Below, one piece after another: positions 27,185 to 35,634 of a DNA stretch of 64,000 bases; position 1 is the stretch's first letter, and every line of letters begins with the position of its first letter. Below the pieces are notes generated by a model. That model saw only the letters and a program-made list of their open reading frames with translations, did not search any database and had not been told where the DNA came from. The position numbers and the translations under genes are program-made. Origin of the DNA: Rhodopirellula bahusiensis (GTDB taxonomy: Bacteria; Planctomycetota; Planctomycetia; Pirellulales; Pirellulaceae); assembly GCF_002727185.1 (NCBI RefSeq), contig NZ_NIZW01000014.1, forward strand, positions 160,841 through 224,840. The letters are read 5' to 3'.

Positions 27185-27790
27185 ATGTCGCAAGGTCCGG
27201 AAACACAAGCGTCGCTGATTGGCAAGCTGAATGAACAGGCTTCGGAAGAAGTTTGGACGGAGTTTGTCACGATCTATCGGCCGCTGGTGGTTCGGGTTGC
27301 CTTGGCGAAAGGATTGCAGCACGCGGACGCGGAAGATTTGACGCAAGACGTATTCGCGGCGGTGCGACGGTCGCTGACCAAGTTTGAATCGCGTGGCAGC
27401 GGTTCGTTTCGTGCTTGGTTGTTCCAAATTACTCGCAACTTGGTCGTCAATCATCTGACGCGTTCCAAGGGACCGGTCGGATCGGGTGACAGTCAGGTTC
27501 AACAGTGGTTGATGCAGCAACCCGAACGAGACAACGAAACGGCCACCTTGTTCGACCACGAACTGCGTCGTCAGCAATTCCAACTCGCCGCCGATCGTGT
27601 GCAACCGCATGTGGAACCCGCGACGTGGCAATCCTTTTGGATGACGGCCGTCGAGGGCAAATCCATCTCCTGCGTCGCGGAATCGCTCGGGAAGTCCGAG
27701 GGATCCGTGCGAATGGCAAAGTGCCGCGTGTTGGCTCGTTTGCAACAAGAAGCTCAAGCAATTTCTGGTCAGTGGGAGACGGAAGCATGA
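27185..27790 (+). CDS. ECF RNA polymerase sigma factor (Planctomycete type)
   Basis: The 201-residue protein has a sigma-70 region 2 (VTIYRPLVVRVALAKGLQHADAEDLTQDVFAAV) and a region 4 HTH (WMTAVEGKSISCVAESLGKSEGSVRMAKCRVLARL). A GGAGAAAAG ribosome site lies directly upstream. The TGA overlaps the ATG of the kinase gene (ATGA), the typical coupling of ECF sigma factors with Ser/Thr kinases in this phylum. The kinase or its zinc-finger-like segment may control it. Confidence 0.9.
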   Translation: MSQGPETQASLIGKLNEQASEEVWTEFVTIYRPLVVRVALAKGLQHADAEDLTQDVFAAVRRSLTKFESRGSGSFRAWLFQITRNLVVNHLTRSKGPVGSGDSQVQQWLMQQPERDNETATLFDHELRRQQFQLAADRVQPHVEPATWQSFWMTAVEGKSISCVAESLGKSEGSVRMAKCRVLARLQQEAQAISGQWETEA

Positions 27791-30384
27791 TCGCACGCAT
27801 TCGAGATGAGAAGCACGACGGTGGACTTCACTACGATCGAGAAACGCTCAACGACTACCTGCACGATCGCTTGGACGCGGACACGCACGAAGTCACGCAG
27901 CACATCGAGGTCTGCGAGCAATGTCAAGCTCACGTGGAGCGTTTGGTCACCGATCACGTGACGTGGGAGGAAGTCGGCGAGTTGCTTCGGGAGCCGATCG
28001 CGAACGGCGGCGAACACCGCTCGGACGACTTTGAATTCGAATCCGAAGCCAAGGATCGCTCGAGTTGGATCCAGTTCCTTCAGCCTTCCGAAGCCCCCGG
28101 ATCCATCGGCCGTTTTGCACGCTATGAGATTCATCAAATCCTTGGCCGCGGCGGGATGGGAATCGTGATGGAAGCGACGGATACATCACTCGGCCGTCGC
28201 TGCGCGGTAAAGGTTCTCGCACCTGAGTTGGCCACGTCCGCCGCCGCCCGCAAACGTTTTTCGCGGGAAGCCAAAAGTGCCGCGGCGGTGGTTCATCCGC
28301 ATGTGGTTCCGATTCAAACGGTCGACGAACACGAGGGACTGCCTTATTTAGTCATGCCGGTTGTGGATGGCCCGAGCCTGCAACAACGAGTCGATCGCGA
28401 CGGGCCGTTGTCCTTGATCGAAACGGTACGCATCGCATCCCAGATCGCCGATGGTTTGGCGGCTGCACACGAGCAAGGTTTGGTGCATCGCGATATCAAA
28501 CCCGCCAACGTGCTGCTCGAAAACGGCGTCGAGCGAGTTCAAATCACGGACTTTGGTTTGGCTCGAGCGGTGGACGACGCCAGCATGACTCGCAGTGGCG
28601 TGATCGCCGGAACGCCGCAGTACATGTCTCCCGAACAAGCCCATGGGGATTCGATCGATCATCGCAGCGATCTGTTTTCGCTGGGCAGCGTGATCCACTT
28701 CATGTTGTCCGGTCGCAGCCCGTTTCGAGCGGAAACGACGATGGGAGTTCTCAACCGAATTGGCAACGACCAACCAAGATCGCTTCGACAGATCAACCCG
28801 GATGTTCCCGAGTGGCTTGATGCGATTGTGGCGAGATTGCTGAGCAAAGATCCCGACCTTCGTTACCAAAGTTCGTCGGAGGTCGCTGAGTTGCTAACAG
28901 CTTGGCAAGCTCATTTGCTGGATCCGGCCAACGCCAAAGCACCTGAGTCCGCATCGCAAGCTAAGACGCTGGTAAGTGGATCCGGCATCGGCGGGCGTTT
29001 CAATGGCAAGCTGCCTTGGTTTCTTGCCGCCGGGATGTTTGGTTTCTTCGCTTGGGCGACGACCGTCATCATTCTGCAGACCGACCAGGGAACACTCCGG
29101 ATTGAAAGCGCCGCAGACGCAAACGTGCCGATTGTGATTCGCAAAGGAGATGAGGTCGTCGAGGAATTGACGGTAACCAGCGACGGTGCATCCGTCGAAG
29201 TGAAGGCGGGCGAGTATGTGATTGAGATCGCTGGAGAAGCGGACGGGTTCGAGGTGTTGGACCAGTCCGTCGTCATTCAACGTGGTGAGACACAGGTGGC
29301 AAGGGTCGCGTTGCTTGCATCAGAAGCGTCTGATCGACCCAGCGTGATTGAACGGCGAATGGAAGGCCAGGAACCGCCCAAGATCTCGCCGTTCACTCGG
29401 ATGGATTTTGAGGATGGAAAAGTCCTGGTGCGTTATGAGTCCAAGGACTATGAGTGGCTGGCAGTGGATCGGTTTCCGTGCAAATATTTGGGTCGGCAAA
29501 CCCGGTCGCGCTACGGTCGCAAGTGGAAAAAACGATTGAGTGAGGACTTGGTTGAGGTGCTCTGGGGGATGAATCATTTTCCTGGAAACACAGTGCATCT
29601 TCTCCTGAAGGATCTCAAGACAGGTGAGGTCCGAACAATCAAAGATGCGAAAATGACCGAGGCAAATCGAAACGAACTGTATCGGGACAACGAGCACAAT
29701 CAACCGGAGAATGACGGCGATGTTGAGTCAACCGACCCACTCGAAAATCGGTTCCCAATGCACTGGGGAGGAGGTCCTGCTGGGTACCAAGTGCTGGTTG
29801 ATCGATCAGTCAAACACTCTGGTGAGTTCAGTGCGTCGTTGGAAAGCACCAGTCAATCGTGGCAGCCAAGTTTCGGGACGATCGTCCAAGCGATTCAAGC
29901 TACCGAGTACACCGGAAAGCGGATTCGTTTCAGCGGTTTCATCAAGACAGACAAGACGGAGGCTGCCGGCTTGTGGTTGCGAGTCGATTCTGCCGAGCGT
30001 GGGACAGTCGCGTTCGACAACATGCAGTCTCGCCGAATCGAGGGAACCAATGACTGGCAGGAAGTGCAAATCGTTTTGGACGTTCCCAAGGATGCTTCGG
30101 TGCTGACGTTTGGTGCGATTCTCTCCGGGGCTGGTCGCCTTTGGGTGGACGACTTATCGCTCGCGGTTGTTGATCAGGATGTTGAATCTACAAGACCACC
30201 GATGCAGGGGAGGAAACAGGAAATTCAAGTCGCTGAGGGGCTGTCTGAGAGCCCACTGAATCTTGATTTTGAGTTGGGGGTTGGTTTGGTTCTCATTCGA
30301 CCTGGCAAGAAGAGTGTTTTCGAGCGATTGTCGGAGGTCTTTTCAGGAGAGGATGATTTTCGGGCAGGTTTTGAACCGATGTGA
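27787..30384 (+). CDS. Transmembrane Ser/Thr protein kinase with N-terminal zinc-finger-like domain
   Basis: The ATG overlapping the sigma stop gives 865 residues. An anti-sigma zf-HC2-like segment (about 20-50, HIEVCEQCQAHVERL) comes first. The kinase domain (about 112-380) has GRGGMG, catalytic HRDIKPANV near 234 and DFGLAR near 255. A single membrane helix follows (about 410-430), then a PEGA-like beta segment. The extracytoplasmic C-terminal region includes a carbohydrate-binding-like beta-sandwich (about 660-800). The layout suggests that an outside signal is passed to the sigma factor or to the kinase itself. Confidence 0.9.
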   Translation: MIARIRDEKHDGGLHYDRETLNDYLHDRLDADTHEVTQHIEVCEQCQAHVERLVTDHVTWEEVGELLREPIANGGEHRSDDFEFESEAKDRSSWIQFLQPSEAPGSIGRFARYEIHQILGRGGMGIVMEATDTSLGRRCAVKVLAPELATSAAARKRFSREAKSAAAVVHPHVVPIQTVDEHEGLPYLVMPVVDGPSLQQRVDRDGPLSLIETVRIASQIADGLAAAHEQGLVHRDIKPANVLLENGVERVQITDFGLARAVDDASMTRSGVIAGTPQYMSPEQAHGDSIDHRSDLFSLGSVIHFMLSGRSPFRAETTMGVLNRIGNDQPRSLRQINPDVPEWLDAIVARLLSKDPDLRYQSSSEVAELLTAWQAHLLDPANAKAPESASQAKTLVSGSGIGGRFNGKLPWFLAAGMFGFFAWATTVIILQTDQGTLRIESAADANVPIVIRKGDEVVEELTVTSDGASVEVKAGEYVIEIAGEADGFEVLDQSVVIQRGETQVARVALLASEASDRPSVIERRMEGQEPPKISPFTRMDFEDGKVLVRYESKDYEWLAVDRFPCKYLGRQTRSRYGRKWKKRLSEDLVEVLWGMNHFPGNTVHLLLKDLKTGEVRTIKDAKMTEANRNELYRDNEHNQPENDGDVESTDPLENRFPMHWGGGPAGYQVLVDRSVKHSGEFSASLESTSQSWQPSFGTIVQAIQATEYTGKRIRFSGFIKTDKTEAAGLWLRVDSAERGTVAFDNMQSRRIEGTNDWQEVQIVLDVPKDASVLTFGAILSGAGRLWVDDLSLAVVDQDVESTRPPMQGRKQEIQVAEGLSESPLNLDFELGVGLVLIRPGKKSVFERLSEVFSGEDDFRAGFEPM

Positions 30385-30441
30385 TGTTGGGTTCAGTTGA
30401 GCGTCGGACCTGCGAGTCGCCCAGAACAAGGTAGAGAAATC

Positions 30442-30500
30442 AGTGGGATAGGCTTCCAGCCTTTCGTGAAGAAGATGACAGGCTGGAAGCCTATCCCACT
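30442..30500. repeat. Perfect 21-bp palindromic hairpin repeat (dispersed element)
   Basis: Left arm 30442-30462 and right arm 30480-30500 are exact reverse complements around a 17-base loop; the core is GGATAGGCTTCCAGCC. It sits between two converging genes and could act as a bidirectional terminator. A degenerate copy lies at 61185. Similar sequences are frequent in Rhodopirellula-type genomes, where they create spurious TGWKP-containing reading frames. Confidence 0.75.
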
Positions 30501-30555
30501 TGATACTCACCGAATCGAAAAAGCGTTCTTCCCCAGCCACCCACGTAAGCAACCC

Positions 30556-31719
30556 CTAACGCGCCGGCCACTTCCATCCGTGCTGGCTCAGCAAGTCGGT
30601 TCCTTCGACGATGGTTTCACCCGTCGCTTTGTTCAGGCGCACCGGCACACAGATGTCGTCCCGTTCCAGTTGGGCAACGAGATGTTGATTGTGACTGACG
30701 ACAATGACTTGGCTTCGCTCGGCGGCTCGGCAGATCATGTTTGCCAGCGGTCCGATCAGGTCCGGGTGCAAGCTGGTTTCGGGTTCGTTCAACACCAACA
30801 ACTCGGGTGGTCGCGGTGAGAACAATGCGGCCAGCAACAGCAGATACCGAAGCGTCCCATCGGACAATTCTCTCGCCGTGAGACCACGCAGCATGCCGGG
30901 CTGAGTCAGCACGACTTGCATGCCGCTCTCGCCGGATTGCACGTAGAGTTGCGAACCAGGGAAGGCTTCTTCAATCGCTTGTTCGACGATGTGACTGTCG
31001 CCGATCTCACGGATCGTTTGCAGTGCCGCGGCCAAGTTGGATCCGTCGTTGGCCATCACCGGAGTGAACGTCTGAGGCGATGGCAATCGAGCGGGTGCGT
31101 GCGAGTCACATCGGAACGTGTCGTAGAACCTCCAACCCCGCAATTGCTCTTTCATCACGATGATCTCGGGAGCCGCAAAAGGATCGGCGTACTCGGTCAT
31201 CAGGCTTGTCCCGCGAGACAAATGCAAGTCGATGTCTTGCCATTTGCCTTTCCCCGATCGGCATCGCAAGTTCGCTCCTTTGCGATCAACACACAGCGAT
31301 CTCGCATCCGGCGTCGGCCCGGTCCAAATGCATTCGCGTTTGATCTCCGGATCACCATCGAACATGGAGTTGGATGGAACGGGGCGACCAAGGTCGATGC
31401 AGTAGCTCATCGGATCGGCGGAGAAGGCGAGCTTCAATGCGATTGGTTTTCGACGCAAGGTTCCTTGCACGGGAACCTCACCGCGTTTCATTTCGTTGGG
31501 GATCGTCTCTGGGCCAGCCCAAAGGACCGATTCAAATCCGCCTTCTTCCGCCAACGATTGATTCAGGTTGCCATTGGCTGCGGAGGCGATCAAACGCAGC
31601 GAACGATACAGATTGGTTTTACCGCTGCCATTTGGACCGGTGACCACCGTCAACTCACCCAGTCGCACGGTCAGCGAGCGAATCGAACGGTAGCCGGCGA
31701 TTGCAATGCGGTGGATCAA
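30556..31719 (-). CDS. SMC/RecF-like AAA ATPase (AAA_21)
   Basis: The TTG at 31719 overlaps the stop of the upstream gene by 4 bases (TTGA) and gives MIHRIAIAGYRSIRSLTV, the usual start of this family. The 387-residue protein has Walker A GPNGSGKTN, a signature-like ARELSDGTLRYLLLLAALF, Walker B LLVLNEPETSLHP and the H-loop IVVSHNQHLV. Such stand-alone ATPases resemble those in DNA repair or defence systems. No partner nuclease is adjacent, so a role cannot be assigned. Confidence 0.85.
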   Translation of the reverse strand: MIHRIAIAGYRSIRSLTVRLGELTVVTGPNGSGKTNLYRSLRLIASAANGNLNQSLAEEGGFESVLWAGPETIPNEMKRGEVPVQGTLRRKPIALKLAFSADPMSYCIDLGRPVPSNSMFDGDPEIKRECIWTGPTPDARSLCVDRKGANLRCRSGKGKWQDIDLHLSRGTSLMTEYADPFAAPEIIVMKEQLRGWRFYDTFRCDSHAPARLPSPQTFTPVMANDGSNLAAALQTIREIGDSHIVEQAIEEAFPGSQLYVQSGESGMQVVLTQPGMLRGLTARELSDGTLRYLLLLAALFSPRPPELLVLNEPETSLHPDLIGPLANMICRAAERSQVIVVSHNQHLVAQLERDDICVPVRLNKATGETIVEGTDLLSQHGWKWPAR

Positions 31720-32678
31720 GAGAAAGGCACCGTGGGGATCCAGAGTCGGACGTGTTTCTGGTAACGATGATAGTCTGCCCCGAACCGAAGCTGAAGATCG
31801 CGTTCTTCGACCGGGCGGACAAAGACGTGCCAGACCACTGCCCCGCACAGGGCGTAAGCAATGACAGAAAGGCTGCCGAGGAACCATCCCACTGCGATGC
31901 CCTGAACGATGCCCGCGAGTGCCATCGGGTTGCGAACGTAGCGGTACGGCCCGGCGATCACCAAACGAGGTGCGGTGACCGTGGGCAGAGGCGTGCCATC
32001 GCCACGAATCGCCATCGTGATACCGCTCCATAGCCCAAGCGACGATGCAACAAGAAACAAACCACCGGACAATGGTGACTGCAGTGGATGTTGAAACACT
32101 TGCCATCCGAGTCGAAGTTGCAGTTCAACGATTCCCATCGGCAGCACCCACAGAAACGTCCCCCAGAAGATCACGGTTTGCCCCAGAGTCAACGCGGTTG
32201 CAACGGCAGGACTCATCGAAGCAACACGAATCGTGGCAGGAGATTGTGAAGTGTTTCCATGGATCGTTGCCATGGCCAGCGACAACCCCGCCATGCAAAC
32301 CATCATCGCCGATGCGATCCAAGCTTCTCCGGTTTGAAGACTGGTCGCGATGCACACCAAGGTCGGGTACCAAGTGACCGCGGCAACGACCCAGACCAAC
32401 GTGGCGGCCGAAGACGCTCGACGCCACACGCAAATCGCGGCCAAGAGTGAGCCAGCGATGATCAACACGAAGTCCGCCATCCAAAACGAAAGCAGTGCAC
32501 CGTCGGGCCAAACCTTCGGCTGAAACCAATCGATGCTGGATGGAATAGCGAACAGCAGCACCCACCACGCCAGCGTGCCAAAGGCTTGCACCGCGAGATA
32601 GGCCGAGACAATCCGAACGGGAGTGTCGCTGGTCGCGGTCTCGTTGCTTGGCGTTTGTTGCGCGTGGCGGTTGGTCAC
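31716..32678 (-). CDS. Isoprenylcysteine methyltransferase-like membrane protein
   Basis: The GTG at 32678 is preferred because upstream codons in the frame look non-coding. The product is about 320 residues with seven or eight membrane helices. The C-terminal third carries the ICMT/PEMT-like motif GPYRYVRNPMALAGIVQGIAVG and RPVEERDLQLRFGADYHRYQ, which bind S-adenosylmethionine and place the acceptor at the membrane. The substrate in bacteria is unknown. It is translationally coupled to the downstream ATPase. Confidence 0.78.
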   Translation of the reverse strand: MTNRHAQQTPSNETATSDTPVRIVSAYLAVQAFGTLAWWVLLFAIPSSIDWFQPKVWPDGALLSFWMADFVLIIAGSLLAAICVWRRASSAATLVWVVAAVTWYPTLVCIATSLQTGEAWIASAMMVCMAGLSLAMATIHGNTSQSPATIRVASMSPAVATALTLGQTVIFWGTFLWVLPMGIVELQLRLGWQVFQHPLQSPLSGGLFLVASSLGLWSGITMAIRGDGTPLPTVTAPRLVIAGPYRYVRNPMALAGIVQGIAVGWFLGSLSVIAYALCGAVVWHVFVRPVEERDLQLRFGADYHRYQKHVRLWIPTVPFS

Positions 32679-32808
32679 ACTGAATCCGACTGCTGCGAAA
32701 AGACTCCATGATACGACGGAATCGGTCAGTCGTCGTCTGCCAGCGGATCTGCAGACACGTTGTCCTTTTTCGAGGCACGTGTCTTTGGCAGTTTCTTCTA
32801 GATCGCGA

Positions 32809-33285
32809 TTAGCGGCGCTGGCGATAAACTCGATTTGCCGAGCAGGTGCCACCGGAGCAAGTCGGAGCCGAGTACGTCTGGTATCGGGCGCCTTGCCATG
32901 AACTGGTGGGCGCGGACGAGACAGGCATACCTTGGGTGGACTGATAACTCGGAGCGTAGCTGGTGTAGCTCGAGCTGGTCGGAGTCGAGACGGGTGTCGA
33001 GTAACGGATCGTTGGCTGGGCAATGGGTTGGGGCGAGGCGACGGTTCCGCCGCAGTTGCCGGATGCACAACCTGATCCAACTGCAATCGGTGCCGCTTGA
33101 GTCGACGTGTACAGGCTGGTCGTGGAATGCACCGGGGGTGCGGAATAAGTCACCTGCGGCGACACCGCTTGAGCGGCCGCACAAGCCGCTCCGCATGAAC
33201 CGCTTTGTGCGCTGGCATCACTGCTCATGGCAACCACCAATACAGCGGCGAACGCGACTACAGAGTCCTTCCATCCAAATTTCAT
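32809..33285 (-). CDS. Small secreted Ser/Thr/Cys-rich protein
   Basis: The 158-residue protein has a clear signal peptide (VVAFAAVLVVAMSSDASAQ). The mature part is low-complexity and rich in Ser, Thr, Pro, Tyr and Gln, with Cys pairs near both ends (GSCGAACAAAQ, GSGCASGNCGG, PTCSGGTCSANR). It looks like a cell-surface protein held by disulfides. No homologous family is recognised. Confidence 0.6.
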   Translation of the reverse strand: MKFGWKDSVVAFAAVLVVAMSSDASAQSGSCGAACAAAQAVSPQVTYSAPPVHSTTSLYTSTQAAPIAVGSGCASGNCGGTVASPQPIAQPTIRYSTPVSTPTSSSYTSYAPSYQSTQGMPVSSAPTSSWQGARYQTYSAPTCSGGTCSANRVYRQRR

Positions 33286-33600
33286 CTTGGTTTCTCATCG
33301 ACAAAGGTTCGATTGGGACACAGCTCCATGTCCCGTGATCCAACCTGATGCGGATTCTGGATTTGTATCCGCCACGAAGTCGCGCGTGATGTCGAAGTTC
33401 TTGTGTTTTTTTGGGATGACAACACTCCTCGGTCAGGTGGTCTTCTCACGCACCGGCGGAGCCGGCAAAGCTACCATTCACGAGTGTTTGTCACGTGTGA
33501 CGCTGGATCGAGTTGCTTCGACAATGAAAATGTTTTTCTCTGCTTTTGTCTGTAACAAATGCAATCACGAACGTAGGTCGCTGTCACTACAAACCCGTCG
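33286..33600. other. Intergenic region with a short inverted GCCGGC motif
   Basis: 315 bases without a supported gene. A GCCGGCAAAGCT-type sequence near 33465 recurs in inverted form near 35530, which suggests a short dispersed element. Open frames crossing here are shadows. Confidence 0.4.
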
Positions 33601-34170
33601 TCAGTCGATTTGTCGGATCACTTTGCCTGGATTTCCGACGACGAGAGATCCTGCAGGCACATCCTTGGTCACCACGCTGCCCGCACCAATCACGCTGCGG
33701 TCACCGATCGTGACGCCCGCGCAAATGACCGCTTTGCCGCCGATCCAAGTATCGTTTCCGATGGTGACCGGTTTTCCATACTCCTGGGTGCGGCGCAGAT
33801 GTGATTCCAAGGGATGCGTTGCCGTGTAGATGTGGACGCCGGGGGCAATGAAGACGGAGTCTCCGATTCGCACGTCGCAAACGTCCAGGACCACGCAATC
33901 AAAGTTGAAGTAGACGTGCTCGCCGAGATGGATGTTGGTTCCATAGTCGCAGCGAAATGGCGGTTCCAACCAAACCGTATCTCCGCCGCTGGCGAACAGC
34001 CCTTTCAAAATACGTCGTCGATGTTCTTCATCACGAGGTGAACTGTGATTGAGTTCGTGACAACGTTCGCGAGCGACCAAGCGTGCTTCCGCCAGTTCCG
34101 GATCACTCGCATCATAAAGCTCACCGGCAAGCATCTTTTCCTTCTCGGATCTCAGCGGGGCACCACTCAC
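33601..34170 (-). CDS. Maltose/galactoside O-acetyltransferase family (left-handed beta-helix)
   Basis: The GTG at 34170 overlaps the stop of the SGNH gene by 4 bases (GTGA) and gives 189 residues, close to the family length. The product has SEKEKMLAGELYDASDPEL at the N-terminus and hexapeptide repeats. Catalytic His lies in IYTATHPLE, followed by GGKAVICAGVTIGDRSVIGAGSVVTKDVPAG. It transfers acetyl from acetyl-CoA to a sugar. Coupling with an SGNH hydrolase suggests acetylation and deacetylation of the same polysaccharide. Confidence 0.88.
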   Translation of the reverse strand: MSGAPLRSEKEKMLAGELYDASDPELAEARLVARERCHELNHSSPRDEEHRRRILKGLFASGGDTVWLEPPFRCDYGTNIHLGEHVYFNFDCVVLDVCDVRIGDSVFIAPGVHIYTATHPLESHLRRTQEYGKPVTIGNDTWIGGKAVICAGVTIGDRSVIGAGSVVTKDVPAGSLVVGNPGKVIRQID

Positions 34171-35441
34171 TTCAAGTCGCCGATCAGCATTAGTGATGAG
34201 GCGTACCATGTTTGGTCTTGGTACTTTTCGGGCTTCGCATCGAAATCCGCTTGGTTTCGTTCAAAGAGAATCTCTCGCTTGTCCAGTTGTGTGGGCGTCA
34301 ATTCAATTTTGACGGTGTGTTGTCCCGGTTCCAATTCCGCGCCAACTTTCAGTGTTGCCATTCGGTGGTAGGTGCAATAACCATCAATTCGATTGCGAGT
34401 GAATTCATTCCCGTCGATTTGGACACGCACTTCGCCACCATCCGGGCCAAGGATGTCGAACACTCCCGCGTTGGTTCCTTCGAAAGTGAACTCCAAGCTG
34501 GCACCAGGGCCGTTGGCTTGATAGAGTTCGGGCATGTTCCGTTGAAAACGCTTGGCCAACGAATGATCCGAGGGGAGTTTGGTCCAGTCCCCGCTTAACA
34601 TCTCGGGCTCAATGGCGACCATCTTGGCTTGTTCCCAGTTGTCATCTCGGAGTGGCTTTCCAAGCGAATGCGGCTGTGTGGTTTGGTTTGCATCGATGAT
34701 CTTCGGCCATGATCGTGCAATCGTTTCGGTGTAGACGCGGTGTCCGGTTTCGACGTGTGGGTGAACCCCGTCGCTTGAGAAGACCATTGGTTCCGCGTTC
34801 ATGTCCGCAGGCTTGGGTGCTTTGAAAACAAGTTTGCCAGCGGCTTCCAAGCGTGCGACTTCGACGCCAAAGTGGATGGAGGGAATCGAATAGTGGTCGG
34901 CCAACATTTCCATGGCACTGGCCGCACGAGGCATCTTGCCGGATTGCAAATCAGACAGCATCTGCTGCGTCAGTGTGTAGACAAAGCAAATGTCAGTGTT
35001 CGGATTCGCGGCCCAGGTTTGACGCACGATCCCTTCCATGGATTGATGGATGCGTTCGGGGGAGGTTCCGCCATCGTTGACAGCGAATTCCACAAACAAC
35101 AAATCCGGATCGTGTTGCAACGCATCACGCTGAAGACGAAACACACCGAGGCCTGACCCGGTGCCACCAATCGCCGCATGAATTTCTTCGATGGTTGCCG
35201 CTGGGTATTGCTGTTGCAGCCACTGGCGCGACTGGATCCGCCAACCCGGTGCGGCAGTGATGCTGCCGCCGAGATAGGCAACGCGAACGGTTTCGCCTGA
35301 TTCGACCTTGGCGGTGAAACGAGGCAGTCCGGCGCGAGGATGACATTCCACCGCATCTCGAAGTTCAAACTCGCCGTGAGCTTGATGCGAGGTGAACAAA
35401 CAAAAGATCAGACAGCAAAGCGTGCTTGAGGGTCGATGCAT
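34167..35441 (-). CDS. Secreted SGNH/GDSL hydrolase
   Basis: The 424-residue protein has a signal peptide (about 1-23). An SGNH esterase domain follows, with the nucleophile block VAYLGGSITAAPGW, an oxyanion Asn/Gly block GGTGSGLG, FVEFAVNDGG, and the catalytic Asp/His region SSDGVHPHVETGHRVY. A C-terminal beta-sandwich (about 300-420) may bind carbohydrate. It is first in a two-gene unit with the acetyltransferase. Probably a carbohydrate esterase acting outside the cytoplasm. Confidence 0.82.
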   Translation of the reverse strand: MHRPSSTLCCLIFCLFTSHQAHGEFELRDAVECHPRAGLPRFTAKVESGETVRVAYLGGSITAAPGWRIQSRQWLQQQYPAATIEEIHAAIGGTGSGLGVFRLQRDALQHDPDLLFVEFAVNDGGTSPERIHQSMEGIVRQTWAANPNTDICFVYTLTQQMLSDLQSGKMPRAASAMEMLADHYSIPSIHFGVEVARLEAAGKLVFKAPKPADMNAEPMVFSSDGVHPHVETGHRVYTETIARSWPKIIDANQTTQPHSLGKPLRDDNWEQAKMVAIEPEMLSGDWTKLPSDHSLAKRFQRNMPELYQANGPGASLEFTFEGTNAGVFDILGPDGGEVRVQIDGNEFTRNRIDGYCTYHRMATLKVGAELEPGQHTVKIELTPTQLDKREILFERNQADFDAKPEKYQDQTWYASSLMLIGDLK

Positions 35442-35634
35442 GAATGGAGATCGGTGAGAGGGAGGCGTTTGGGGTGGGAGAGATTGATGGCCGTCGCTGG
35501 TGCTACAATCCTGCGGGGTGCGTGAGCGAGCTTTGCCGGTGGGAATCGCGATTGTAACTGCGATTGCGAGGTGATTTGGGTTTTCGGTTCGGACCGCAGT
35601 TTGGTTTCGATAGGTTGAGGAAGGAAGCTAATTC

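Noticed and set aside
33227..33829. 200-residue plus-strand open frame
   Set aside because: It overlaps the secreted-protein start and the acetyltransferase gene on the other strand and has no recognisable content.
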